A program made the position numbers and the translations under genes. Below the pieces are notes generated by a model. That model saw only the letters and a program-made list of their open reading frames with translations. It ran no database searches and was not told the DNA's origin. From Actinobacteria bacterium HGW-Actinobacteria-4 (GTDB lineage Bacteria > Actinomycetota > Actinomycetes > Actinomycetales > Demequinaceae): 64,000 nt of DNA. Below are positions 56,767 through 64,000 of this stretch, piece by piece. Each line of letters starts with the position of its first letter. Positions within the stretch are counted from its first letter, which is position 1. Location of the stretch: the NCBI GenBank assembly GCA_002841315.1, contig PHEW01000004.1, forward strand, positions 62,001-126,000, read 5' to 3'.

Positions 56767-58841
56767 TTTGCTGCCTCCACGCTGTCGCGCGCGTGTGCGG
56801 CGACGTTCGCTGCTGTGAAACCGAACTTCTCAAAGAGCAGGTCGGCGTCAGCGGATGCACCATAGTGCTCAATGGACACGATCCGTCCGGCATCCCCGAC
56901 AATCTCGCGCCATCCGAGTGCGATGCCGGCTTCGACGGAGACCCGAGCCTTGACCGCCGCAGGCAGGACCGACTCCCGGTAGGCGTCGTCTTGCTTGTCA
57001 AACCATTCCCGGCAGGGCATCGAGACCACTCGAGCCTGGATGCCGTCCTTGGCGAGCAGGTCCCGAGCACCCAATGCGTGTTGTACCTCGGAGCCCGTCC
57101 CAATGAGGATGACATCGGGAGCACCGTCAGTGTCCGCAAGAACGTAGGCGCCCTTGAGGACGCCTTCTGCGCCACCAAGGCCACCCTCGCCACGGTCAAA
57201 GGTGGGGACGTTCTGGCGGGTGAGGATGATTCCTGCAGGGGACTCGAGGTTCTCGAGGATGCCACGCCAGGCCCACGAGGTCTCGTTGGCGTCCGCAGGG
57301 CGCACCACGTCGAGGCCGGGAATGGCACGCAACGCAGCCAGGTGCTCGATCGGTTGGTGGGTGGGACCATCTTCACCCAGACCGATGCTGTCGTGGGTCC
57401 AGACAAAGATGCTGGGAACCTTCATCAGCGCCGCAAGCCGAACCGCGGGACGCATGTAGTCAGAGAACGTCAGGAACGTGCCACCGTAGGCCCGGGTGGG
57501 GCCGTGAAGGGTGATCCCGTTGAGGATTGCGCCCATGGCGTGCTCGCGAATGCCAAAGTGAAGCGTACGTCCGTAGACGTTGCCCTTGAACATGTCGGTT
57601 GAACGCTTCTCCGGCAAGAACGAGGGCTCGCCCTTCATGGTGGTGTTGTTCGAGCCAGCGAGGTCGGCGGAACCGCCCCACAGCTCGGGCAAGACCGGAG
57701 CAAGGGCGTTGAGAACTTCGCCCGAAGCGGCGCGGGTTGCAACGGAACCGCCTGCTTCGAAGACGGGTAGGGCGTCGGCCCAGCCGGCGGGCAGGTCGCC
57801 TGCCATGGTGCGTTCCAGGAACGCGGCCCGGTCGGGGTTCCCGGCGGTCCACTGCTCGAAACCGACCTTCCACTCGGCGTGAGCGGCCTTACCGCGTTCA
57901 CGAGCCTCGCGCATGTGGGCCATGATCTCCGGCTCCACGTCGAAGGACTTGTCTGGGTTAAATCCCAGCACCTTCTTCAGCGCAGCGACCTCGTCGCCGC
58001 CCAACTTCGATCCGTGGATCGCACCGGTGTCCTGCTTGCCGGGGGAGGGCCAGCCGATGATCGTGCTTAGCGCAATGAAGGAAGGCTTGTCAGTGACGGA
58101 CTTGGCCTTGGCAAGTGCATCGGCGAGCGCGGTGATGTCTTCCTTGTACTCGTGTCCGTCGCGCTTCCACGCCACGTGGTGGGTGTCCCATCCGTAGGCT
58201 TTGTAGCGAGCAATCACGTCTTCGGTGAAGGCAACGTCGGTGTCGTCTTCAATCGAGATGTTGTTGTCATCCCAAATGATCGTCAGGTTGCCAAGTTCTT
58301 GGGTGCCGGCCAGCGACGACGCCTCCCCCGAGATGCCCTCCTGCATGTCACCGTCTGATGCGATGACATAGATCTGGTGGTCGAACGGGCTGGTCCCTGG
58401 CGCGGCGTCGGGGTCAAGCAAACCCCGCTCGCGGCGCGCAGCCATCGCCATACCAACGGCGGTCGCCACCCCCTGACCCAAGGGTCCCGTGGTGGTTTCG
58501 ACACCATCGGTGTGGTGAAACTCGGGGTGGCCGGGGGTCTTCGAGTCCCAGGTGCGCAACGCCTTGATGTCGTCAAGCTCAAGGTCATAGCCGGCAGCGA
58601 AGAGCTGCAAGTACAGCGTCAGCGAACTATGGCCAGCCGATAGCACGAACCGGTCGCGGCCCAGCCAACGCGAGTCCGACGGGTCATGGCGCATGACATT
58701 CTGAAAGAGCAGGTACGCGGCAGGGGCCAAGGAAATTGCGGTGCCGGGGTGGCCGTTGCCGACCTTTTCGACGGCATCGGCAGCCAAGACACGGAGAGTG
58801 TCGACGGCGCGGGTATCCTTGTCAGTCCAGTTGACGGTCAC
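56763..58841 (-). CDS. tkt: Transketolase
   Basis: 692 residues. ThDP enzyme moving two-carbon units in the pentose phosphate pathway. GNGHPGTAISLAPAAYLLF, RDRFVLSAGHSSLTLY, GPLGQGVATAVGMA, the ThDP motif SDGDMQEGISGEASSLAG...WDDNNIS, TFLTFSDYMRPAVRLAAL and HDSIGLGEDGPTHQPIEHLAAL are present. GTG start with AGGAG 6 nt upstream. First gene of the minus-strand operon; no transaldolase gene follows it. Confidence 0.96.
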   Translation of the reverse strand: MTVNWTDKDTRAVDTLRVLAADAVEKVGNGHPGTAISLAPAAYLLFQNVMRHDPSDSRWLGRDRFVLSAGHSSLTLYLQLFAAGYDLELDDIKALRTWDSKTPGHPEFHHTDGVETTTGPLGQGVATAVGMAMAARRERGLLDPDAAPGTSPFDHQIYVIASDGDMQEGISGEASSLAGTQELGNLTIIWDDNNISIEDDTDVAFTEDVIARYKAYGWDTHHVAWKRDGHEYKEDITALADALAKAKSVTDKPSFIALSTIIGWPSPGKQDTGAIHGSKLGGDEVAALKKVLGFNPDKSFDVEPEIMAHMREARERGKAAHAEWKVGFEQWTAGNPDRAAFLERTMAGDLPAGWADALPVFEAGGSVATRAASGEVLNALAPVLPELWGGSADLAGSNNTTMKGEPSFLPEKRSTDMFKGNVYGRTLHFGIREHAMGAILNGITLHGPTRAYGGTFLTFSDYMRPAVRLAALMKVPSIFVWTHDSIGLGEDGPTHQPIEHLAALRAIPGLDVVRPADANETSWAWRGILENLESPAGIILTRQNVPTFDRGEGGLGGAEGVLKGAYVLADTDGAPDVILIGTGSEVQHALGARDLLAKDGIQARVVSMPCREWFDKQDDAYRESVLPAAVKARVSVEAGIALGWREIVGDAGRIVSIEHYGASADADLLFEKFGFTAANVAAHARDSVEAAK

Positions 58842-58921
58842 AGAGAACTCCTGGGTTCGTGAGGGGTTGACTGGACAAGCCTATCGCCGCAAGACTTGCC
58901 TGGGCGACCGAGCTCCGGCGG

Positions 58922-58927
58922 TACCAT
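58922..58927 (+). promoter_or_regulatory. Putative -10 box of ctaB (TACCAT)
   Basis: TACCAT ends 6 nt before the ctaB ATG. It lies in the 92-nt spacer to the divergent tkt operon. The nearest TTGCCT (58896-58901) is 20 bp upstream. Confidence 0.5.
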
Positions 58928-58933
58928 GGAGAC

Positions 58934-59899
58934 ATGCCCGCAACCACGTCTGTACCCCTAGACGTTCCTGCCCCAGCTGTACCTCGCTGGCTGCTGGCAA
59001 CGCGTCGTCTCAAGGCATACACGGCCTTGACGAAGCCACGAATCATCGAACTCTTGCTGGTCACGACCGTGCCCACCATGATCCTCGCCGCGAATGGATG
59101 GCCGGGAACCTCGCTCGTGGCTGCGACGCTCATTGGCGGAACTCTCTCGGCCGCGAGCGCCAACACCTTCAACAGTTACATCGACCGCGACATCGACGCG
59201 GTAATGAAGCGAACTCGAGGGCGTCCGTTGGTGACAGGTGCGGTCACTCCCCGTGCAGCTCTCATTTTCGGCTGGGTTCTAGGAGTGCTCTCCACCGGCT
59301 GGTTCTACTGGGTTGTGGGATCACCGCTCGCGACGCTGTTCTCGGTCCTGGCCATCCTTGGTTACGCGGTGGGCTACACCATGATCTTGAAGCGTCGCAC
59401 GTCGCAGAACATCGTGTGGGGCGGCGCTGCCGGTTGCATGCCGGTTCTCATCGGATGGGCGGCCGTGACTAACTCGGTGTCGTGGACCCCGGTCCTGCTG
59501 TTCCTCATCATTTTCTTCTGGACCCCGCCGCACTACTGGCCGTTGTCGATGCGTTTTCGCAAGGACTACGAGCATGCCGAGGTGCCCATGCTTCCTGTGG
59601 TTGCGTCGACGCGCCGGGTCGCGATCGAGATGATCGCCTACGCGACCGCGATGCTGCTGACGTCGCTCGCGCTGATCCCAGTCGCCGGAATGACCTGGGT
59701 CTACGCGGTTGTCGCGTTTGTCGCCGGGGCGTGGTTCGTGATCGGCTGCATCAGACTGTTGCGGCGGGCGCAGCGAGGTGAAAGCAAGCTTCGGGAGATG
59801 CGCCTCTTCCGCGACTCGATCATGTATTTGACGATTGTGTTTGGGGCTGTTCTCCTTGACCCATTTGTTCCGGACGGCTTGACTCTCTGGCCGCTATAG
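58934..59899 (+). CDS. ctaB: Protoheme IX farnesyltransferase CtaB
   Basis: 321 residues, about nine membrane helices, UbiA superfamily. [19 protein letters not shown] and [24 protein letters not shown] carry the prenyl diphosphate/Mg-binding NxxxDxxxD motif, with a second acidic loop [11 protein letters not shown]. Makes heme O for cytochrome oxidase. Divergent from tkt, as in other Actinobacteria. No ribosome binding site; predicted leaderless. Confidence 0.95.
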   Translation: MPATTSVPLDVPAPAVPRWLLATRRLKAYTALTKPRIIELLLVTTVPTMILAANGWPGTSLVAATLIGGTLSAASANTFNSYIDRDIDAVMKRTRGRPLVTGAVTPRAALIFGWVLGVLSTGWFYWVVGSPLATLFSVLAILGYAVGYTMILKRRTSQNIVWGGAAGCMPVLIGWAAVTNSVSWTPVLLFLIIFFWTPPHYWPLSMRFRKDYEHAEVPMLPVVASTRRVAIEMIAYATAMLLTSLALIPVAGMTWVYAVVAFVAGAWFVIGCIRLLRRAQRGESKLREMRLFRDSIMYLTIVFGAVLLDPFVPDGLTLWPL

Positions 59900-59901
59900 C
59901 G

Positions 59902-60822
59902 ATGCTCGCCAAGCAGCGCGACGCCTACCTGGCGCACCTGCGCGTGGAACGAGGGCTGAGCGACAACACGCTGCAGGCGTATCGCCGCGACCTGGAGCGC
60001 TACGAAGCGTTCCTTGCCGATCGCGGCGTGGCCGACCTTGCCGATGCCACCCGGCCCGACGTCGCGGCCTTTGCCGAAGCAGTGGGGACGGGCTCCGACG
60101 GGAAGGCTGCACTGTCGCCGTCGTCGGCTAATCGAACGGTGGTCTCGGTACGCGGTTGGCACCGCTTCGCGGCGGCCGAAGGCTGGGTAGGCGGTGACGT
60201 GTCGCGAGAGGTCAAGCCACGCACGGTGCCTAAGCGTTTGCCCAAGGCGATCAGCACCACTGACGTCGCGGCGATCTTGGAGGCTTCATCGCGGGGAGAG
60301 GCCGCCGCGCCGCTGCGAGATCGCGCGCTTCTGGAACTGCTCTATTCGTCCGGTGCGCGGATCTCGGAAGCGGTGGGCCTCGACGTGGATGACGTGTCGT
60401 TGGGGGTGGGGGAGGAGTCTGTCCTACTACGGGGCAAGGGACGCAAGGAGCGGTTGGTGCCGCTTGGCGGGTTCGCCGTGAGGGCTCTCGATGCCTACCT
60501 GGTGCGTGCGCGTGGAGGATTAGCGACTCGCGGTACCGGAGGTCCCGCACTGTTCCTGAACTCACGTGGCGGAAGGTTGTCGCGTCAGAGCGCGTGGTCG
60601 ATCCTCAAGGTTGCGGCGGATCGCGCGCACGTACCAGACGTCTCTCCCCACACCCTCCGCCACTCGTTCGCCACTCATCTGTTGTCCGGAGGCGCCGACG
60701 TTCGGGTGGTGCAGGAACTGTTGGGCCATGCCTCGGTGACCACCACACAGGTGTACACCATGGTCACTCAAGACACGCTGCGCGAGGTCTACGCGCTCGC
60801 CCATCCCCGTGCCCGCGAGTGA
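59902..60822 (+). CDS. xerD: Tyrosine recombinase XerD
   Basis: 306 residues. N-terminal SAM-like core-binding domain ([30 protein letters not shown]) and C-terminal catalytic domain with the Arg of [13 protein letters not shown], Lys in [51 protein letters not shown] giving His-x-x-Arg, His and the nucleophilic Tyr. The site-specific recombinase resolving chromosome dimers, here beside parA-scpAB. The ATG is 2 nt after the ctaB stop. Confidence 0.94.
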   Translation: MLAKQRDAYLAHLRVERGLSDNTLQAYRRDLERYEAFLADRGVADLADATRPDVAAFAEAVGTGSDGKAALSPSSANRTVVSVRGWHRFAAAEGWVGGDVSREVKPRTVPKRLPKAISTTDVAAILEASSRGEAAAPLRDRALLELLYSSGARISEAVGLDVDDVSLGVGEESVLLRGKGRKERLVPLGGFAVRALDAYLVRARGGLATRGTGGPALFLNSRGGRLSRQSAWSILKVAADRAHVPDVSPHTLRHSFATHLLSGGADVRVVQELLGHASVTTTQVYTMVTQDTLREVYALAHPRARE

Positions 60823-60840
60823 AGTCGGACTCGCCGGGGG

Positions 60841-60846
60841 TAATGT
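60841..60846 (+). promoter_or_regulatory. Putative -10 box of parA (TAATGT)
   Basis: TAATGT lies 7 nt before the parA GTG 60854; no ribosome binding site between. Confidence 0.4.
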
Positions 60847-60853
60847 TGGGGTC

Positions 60854-61669
60854 GTGACCGATTTCCCCAAGCCCTCGCCGCTGTCAAGCCACGGCCCTGC
60901 CCGCATCGTGGCGTTGTGTAACCAGAAGGGGGGCGTGGGCAAGACCACCACCACCGTCAACCTGGGTGCCGCGCTCGCTGAGTATGGCCGCAAGGTCCTT
61001 GTGGTGGACTTCGACCCTCAAGGGGCAGCCTCCGCGGGGCTGGGGGTGAACTCTCACGAGCTCGACAAGACCATCTACGACCTCCTCATGAAGACCGACG
61101 TCAAGACCAAGGACGTCATTTTGAAGACGGCTGACGCCAACCTCGATTTGCTACCTGCGAACATTGACCTCAGCGCGGCTGAAGTTCAGCTCGTGGGAGA
61201 GGTGGCACGGGAGAGCTCGCTGTCACGCGCACTACGGCCCATCGAGGATGATTACGACATCATCCTGATCGACTGCCAACCGTCGCTGGGGTTGCTCACC
61301 GTCAACGCCTTGGTGGCCGCGCACGGGGTGCTGATCCCGCTAGCATGCGAGTACTTTGCGATGCGCGGTGTCGCACTCCTTGTGGATACCATCACGAAGG
61401 TGCAGGATCGCCTCAACCCGCGCCTCACCATGGACGGAATCGTCCCCACGATGTACGACAGCCGCACGCTGCACTCTCACGAGGTTGTCGATCGAGTCCG
61501 CGAGGCCTTTGGCGACCGCGTCACCCAGACCATGATTCACCGGACGGTGAAGTTCCCCGATGCCACCGTCGCCGCCGAGCCGATTACGACCTTCGCGCCC
61601 ACCCATGCTGCCGCAGAGGCCTACCGCGAACTTGCCCGTGAACTGATCGCGCGCGGAGTGGCTGCGTAG
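60854..61669 (+). CDS. parA: ParA/Soj family ATPase
   Basis: About 271 residues. Deviant Walker A NQKGGVGKTTTTVNLGAAL, Walker A' VVDFDPQGAASAGLG, Walker B IILIDCQPSLGLLTVNAL. In this genomic position, next to scpA and scpB, ParA-family proteins occur in many Actinobacteria distinct from the ori-proximal parAB locus; no parB is adjacent. The GTG start giving MTDFPKPSP is preferred to the upstream frame because of the nearby TAATGT. Confidence 0.88.
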   Translation: MTDFPKPSPLSSHGPARIVALCNQKGGVGKTTTTVNLGAALAEYGRKVLVVDFDPQGAASAGLGVNSHELDKTIYDLLMKTDVKTKDVILKTADANLDLLPANIDLSAAEVQLVGEVARESSLSRALRPIEDDYDIILIDCQPSLGLLTVNALVAAHGVLIPLACEYFAMRGVALLVDTITKVQDRLNPRLTMDGIVPTMYDSRTLHSHEVVDRVREAFGDRVTQTMIHRTVKFPDATVAAEPITTFAPTHAAAEAYRELARELIARGVAA

Positions 61670-61670
61670 C

Positions 61671-62534
61671 GTGACCACCGCAGTACTGGCGCAGGACGGC
61701 GGCTCACGCCCCGGCTTCGAGGTTCACCTCGACAACTTTGACGGACCCTTCGACCTGCTGTTGTCGCTCATCTCCAAGCACGAGATGGAGATCACCGACG
61801 TGGCGCTTGCACGCGTTACCGACGACTTTCTGCAGGCGATATCGGCGCAGCACGACCTTTGGGACCTGTCGCAGGCATCCGAGTTTCTGGTGGTTGCCGC
61901 CACCTTGCTTGACCTCAAGGCCGCGCGGCTCTTGCCGCAGGGCGAAGTCGAGGACCGCGAGGACCTCGAGCTGCTTGAGGCGCGCGACCTGCTCTTTGCA
62001 CGTTTGCTGCAGTACCGCGCCTTCAAGGACATGGGCGGAACGTTCGCGACCATGCTCGAGGCGCCCAGGCGAGTGCCGCGTGACGTCGCGCTTGAGCCTC
62101 ACTTTGCGATGCTGCTACCTGAGCTGGTCTGGGCGGTCACCCCTGAACAGCTCGCCCGGCTTGCCGCCCATGCACTGCAACCCAAGCCCGGTGCCGCTGG
62201 CGTGAACATCTCCCACCTGCACAATCCCCAGGTGAGTGTTCGCGAACAGGCGGCGCTGATCGCGACGCGGCTTCAGCGCGACGGCGCCGCGACCTTTCGA
62301 TCCTTGGTGCACGATGCCGAGCACGTCAACATGGTCATCGCGCGCTTCCTCGCACTGCTTGAACTCTTCCGGGAGTCAGTGGTGGCCTTCGAGCAGATGC
62401 GATCGCTCGGAGAACTCACCGTAAGGTGGACGGGCGGCGAAGCCATCGTCGAGGTGTCTGCAGAGTTTGACGAAGACCACCTGCCCGACGACGCGCCACT
62501 CGATACTGAAGAAGAGGGAGACGCCACGGCATGA
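61671..62534 (+). CDS. scpA: Segregation and condensation protein A
   Basis: 287 residues; the kleisin of the SMC condensin. FEVHLDNFDGPFDLLLSLISKHEMEITDVALARVTDDFL is the N-terminal kleisin motif; the C-terminal winged helix is in VARFLALLELFRESVVAFEQ. GTG start just after the parA stop; overlaps scpB by ATGA. Confidence 0.94.
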   Translation: MTTAVLAQDGGSRPGFEVHLDNFDGPFDLLLSLISKHEMEITDVALARVTDDFLQAISAQHDLWDLSQASEFLVVAATLLDLKAARLLPQGEVEDREDLELLEARDLLFARLLQYRAFKDMGGTFATMLEAPRRVPRDVALEPHFAMLLPELVWAVTPEQLARLAAHALQPKPGAAGVNISHLHNPQVSVREQAALIATRLQRDGAATFRSLVHDAEHVNMVIARFLALLELFRESVVAFEQMRSLGELTVRWTGGEAIVEVSAEFDEDHLPDDAPLDTEEEGDATA

Positions 62535-63076
62535 CTGAGGCTCACACGTACGGCGCTATCGAGGCCATTCTGATGGTGGTTGACGAGCCCGTCGCTCCTG
62601 CGGACATCGCGGTGGCGGTTGACGTTCCCGAGGGCGAGGTACTTTCCGCACTCGAGACGCTCCGGGACGAGTACGCCAACGCCGACCGGCCACGGGGCTT
62701 CGAGTTGCGCGAGATTGATGGGCGGTGGCGCATGTACTCGTCACGCCTATACGCCGATGTGGTGGGTACCTTCGTGGTCGACGGTCAGTCCGCCCGGCTT
62801 TCGCAGGCCGCGCTTGAGACGCTTGCCGTGGTCGCGTATCGTCAACCGGTGACTCGTGGACAGGTCTCGCAGGTCCGTGGCGTGAACGTGGACTCGGTGA
62901 TGAAGACGCTAAGCGCCCGTGGCTTGGTGACCGAAGTAGGCGAGGTCGCCGGCGCCGTCCAGTACGGAACGTCGACGGAGTTCCTCGAGCGCATGGGACT
63001 GCAGTCGCTCAGTGACCTTCCCGCGCTAGCCCCCTACCTGCCAGAACTGGCAGACGTTGACGGAGAAGGCCACTAA
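62531..63076 (+). CDS. scpB: Segregation and condensation protein B
   Basis: 181 residues; two winged-helix domains that pair with ScpA. IEAILMVVDEPVAPADIAVAVDV, FELREIDGRWRMYSS and LSQAALETLAVVAYRQPVTRGQVSQVRGVNVDSVMKTLSARGLV are the family motifs. The TAA overlaps the next ATG by one base. Confidence 0.95.
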   Translation: MTEAHTYGAIEAILMVVDEPVAPADIAVAVDVPEGEVLSALETLRDEYANADRPRGFELREIDGRWRMYSSRLYADVVGTFVVDGQSARLSQAALETLAVVAYRQPVTRGQVSQVRGVNVDSVMKTLSARGLVTEVGEVAGAVQYGTSTEFLERMGLQSLSDLPALAPYLPELADVDGEGH

Positions 63077-63822
63077 TGGAACTCGAAATTCACCGCCCTG
63101 AGGGCATCCGGCTCCAGAAGGTCCTTGCCTCCGCAGGGGTGGGTTCGCGCCGTAAGTGCGAAGAGATCATCGAACGCGGCGAGGTCAAAGTCAACGGCGA
63201 AGTGGTGGACCAGCTGGGTGTGCGGGTCAATCCTGACGAGGTCGTGATCGAGGTCAAGGGCAAGCGTGTCTCGGTTGACGACAATCACGTCACTGTGGTG
63301 CTCAACAAGCCTGCTGGAGTGGTGTCGACCATGAGCGACCCGCAAGGCCGGCCCGCGCTTGATGCTTTCGTGAAGGAGTACGACGAGCGACTATTTCATG
63401 TGGGCCGCCTGGATGCCGAAACGACCGGTGTGTTGCTGCTCACCAACGACGGCGAACTCGCCAACAGGCTCGCTCATCCAACCCACGGCGTCCCCAAGAT
63501 CTACGTCGCCAAGGTCAAGGGCAAGGTTCCCAAGAACATCGGCACCACCCTGCGTGCCGGAGTAGAACTTGAGGATGGCCCGGTGCGAGTCACGTCCTGC
63601 ACTGTCAAGGACATTCGTGGTGATCATTCACTCGTGGAGGTGGAGTTGCACGAAGGCCGCAACCGGATTGTGCGCCGCATGTTCGATGAGGTGGGCTTCC
63701 CCGTTGTCGAGTTGGTGCGCACTCAGTTTGGGCCCATCCGCTTGGGCACTTTGTCGCCCGGCGAGGTGCGACAGCTGGGCCGCGAAGAAGTGGGCGAGCT
63801 CTACAACGTCGCGGGCCTCTAA
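63076..63822 (+). CDS. rluB: 23S rRNA pseudouridine synthase, RsuA/RluB family
   Basis: 248 residues. N-terminal S4 domain (RLQKVLASAGVGSRRKCEEIIERGEVKVNGEVV) and pseudouridine synthase domain with the catalytic Asp in HVGRLDAETTGVLLLTNDGELANRLAHP. GGAGAAGG just upstream of the ATG acts as ribosome binding site. RluB, RsuA and RluE differ only subtly; the scpB neighbourhood favours RluB. Confidence 0.9.
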   Translation: MELEIHRPEGIRLQKVLASAGVGSRRKCEEIIERGEVKVNGEVVDQLGVRVNPDEVVIEVKGKRVSVDDNHVTVVLNKPAGVVSTMSDPQGRPALDAFVKEYDERLFHVGRLDAETTGVLLLTNDGELANRLAHPTHGVPKIYVAKVKGKVPKNIGTTLRAGVELEDGPVRVTSCTVKDIRGDHSLVEVELHEGRNRIVRRMFDEVGFPVVELVRTQFGPIRLGTLSPGEVRQLGREEVGELYNVAGL

Positions 63823-63850
63823 GCGGCCACAGCCGTAGCGGCTTGCCAGA

Positions 63851-63856
63851 TACCAT
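63851..63856 (+). promoter_or_regulatory. Putative -10 box before the chorismate mutase gene (TACCAT)
   Basis: TACCAT lies 7 nt before the ATG at 63864, with no ribosome binding site between. Confidence 0.4.
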
Positions 63857-63863
63857 GGGCGAC

Positions 63864-64000
63864 ATGACTATCCGAGCGATCAGGGGAGCGACCACGCTCG
63901 CACAGGACGAGCGGGATCACCTGCATGAGCGCACGCATGAGCTCGTGGATGCGATGCTGGCTCAGAACGGGCTCACTCAGGAAGACATCATCTCCGTGAT
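63864..64000 (+). CDS. aroH: Chorismate mutase, AroH type (3' partial)
   Basis: Only the first 45 codons are present; the gene runs off the window. The start MTIRAIRGATTLAQDERDHLHERTHELV matches the AroH-class chorismate mutase N-terminus, with the catalytic Arg and Thr region and the helix ERTHELVDAMLAQNGL. Makes prephenate. A downstream prephenate dehydrogenase is commonly next but cannot be seen. Confidence 0.8.
   Translation, partial: MTIRAIRGATTLAQDERDHLHERTHELVDAMLAQNGLTQEDIISV

Noticed and set aside
59902-60822. Tyrosine recombinase as a sign of an integrated element
   Set aside because: It is XerD by position and motifs, next to parA-scpAB, with no attachment repeats or phage genes.

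Overview
The window is a high-GC, gene-dense bacterial chromosome segment with almost only core genes. The arc-dop-pup-pafA locus, rbpA, opcA, whiA, an ANTAR regulator, a HGxxPAAW-type small membrane protein and many GTG starts place it in the Actinobacteria. The gene order suggests Micrococcales, perhaps near Cellulomonadaceae or Demequinaceae, but that is an inference from memory and no 16S gene is present. I see no prophage, insertion sequence, CRISPR array, integron or rRNA.

Layout. 1-5.3 kb: pupylation locus arc(partial)-dop-pup-pafA followed by an FKBP lipoprotein, with no prcB/prcA between pup and pafA. 5.3-10.2 kb: hisF, a heterodimeric ABC exporter pair, hisI. 10.2-16.8 kb: trpE, three small membrane proteins, trpC-trpB-trpA, lgt. 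17.0-24.4 kb: gltB, gltD, pyk. 24.5-25.2 kb: a minus-strand tRNA with anticodon CAA divergent from pdtaR. 25.4-30.4 kb: branched-chain amino acid ABC system, with livK on plus and livH-livM-livG-livF convergent on minus. 30.4-36.2 kb: thioesterase, polA, pfkA, rpsA. 36.3-48.0 kb: coaE, uvrB, terC, yciI, uvrA, uvrC, rapZ, yvcK, whiA. 48.2-52.0 kb: gap, pgk, tpiA, secG, rbpA. 52.0-58.8 kb (minus): tkt, pgi, zwf, opcA, pgl. 58.9-64 kb: ctaB, xerD, parA, scpA, scpB, rluB and the start of an AroH chorismate mutase gene.

How the genes work together. The window holds much of central carbon metabolism: pfkA, gap-pgk-tpiA, pyk, and the pentose phosphate cluster without a transaldolase gene. It also holds glutamate synthase, the trpE and trpCBA parts of tryptophan synthesis, all three UvrABC excision subunits plus Pol I, the protein-tagging Pup system without a proteasome core, and the ScpAB/ParA/XerD chromosome-maintenance genes.

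Most notable observations. (1) The Pup system has no proteasome core genes, and its ARC ATPase lacks the C-terminal GQYL docking tail. (2) At least twelve starts lie exactly 6-7 nt after a TANNNT hexamer with no Shine-Dalgarno, the geometry of leaderless transcription; in several cases the upstream gene's TAG stop is itself the first half of that hexamer. (3) A tRNA with anticodon CAA has a 5-nt variable loop, unlike normal bacterial tRNA-Leu. (4) uvrA has a perfect 16-bp LexA-type palindrome. (5) Three perfect inverted repeats lie in the livK leader. (6) A six-codon mini-ORF runs into trpC by an ATGA overlap. None of these amounts to a demonstrably new defence or mobile system; this is largely an ordinary core region with interesting regulatory architecture.
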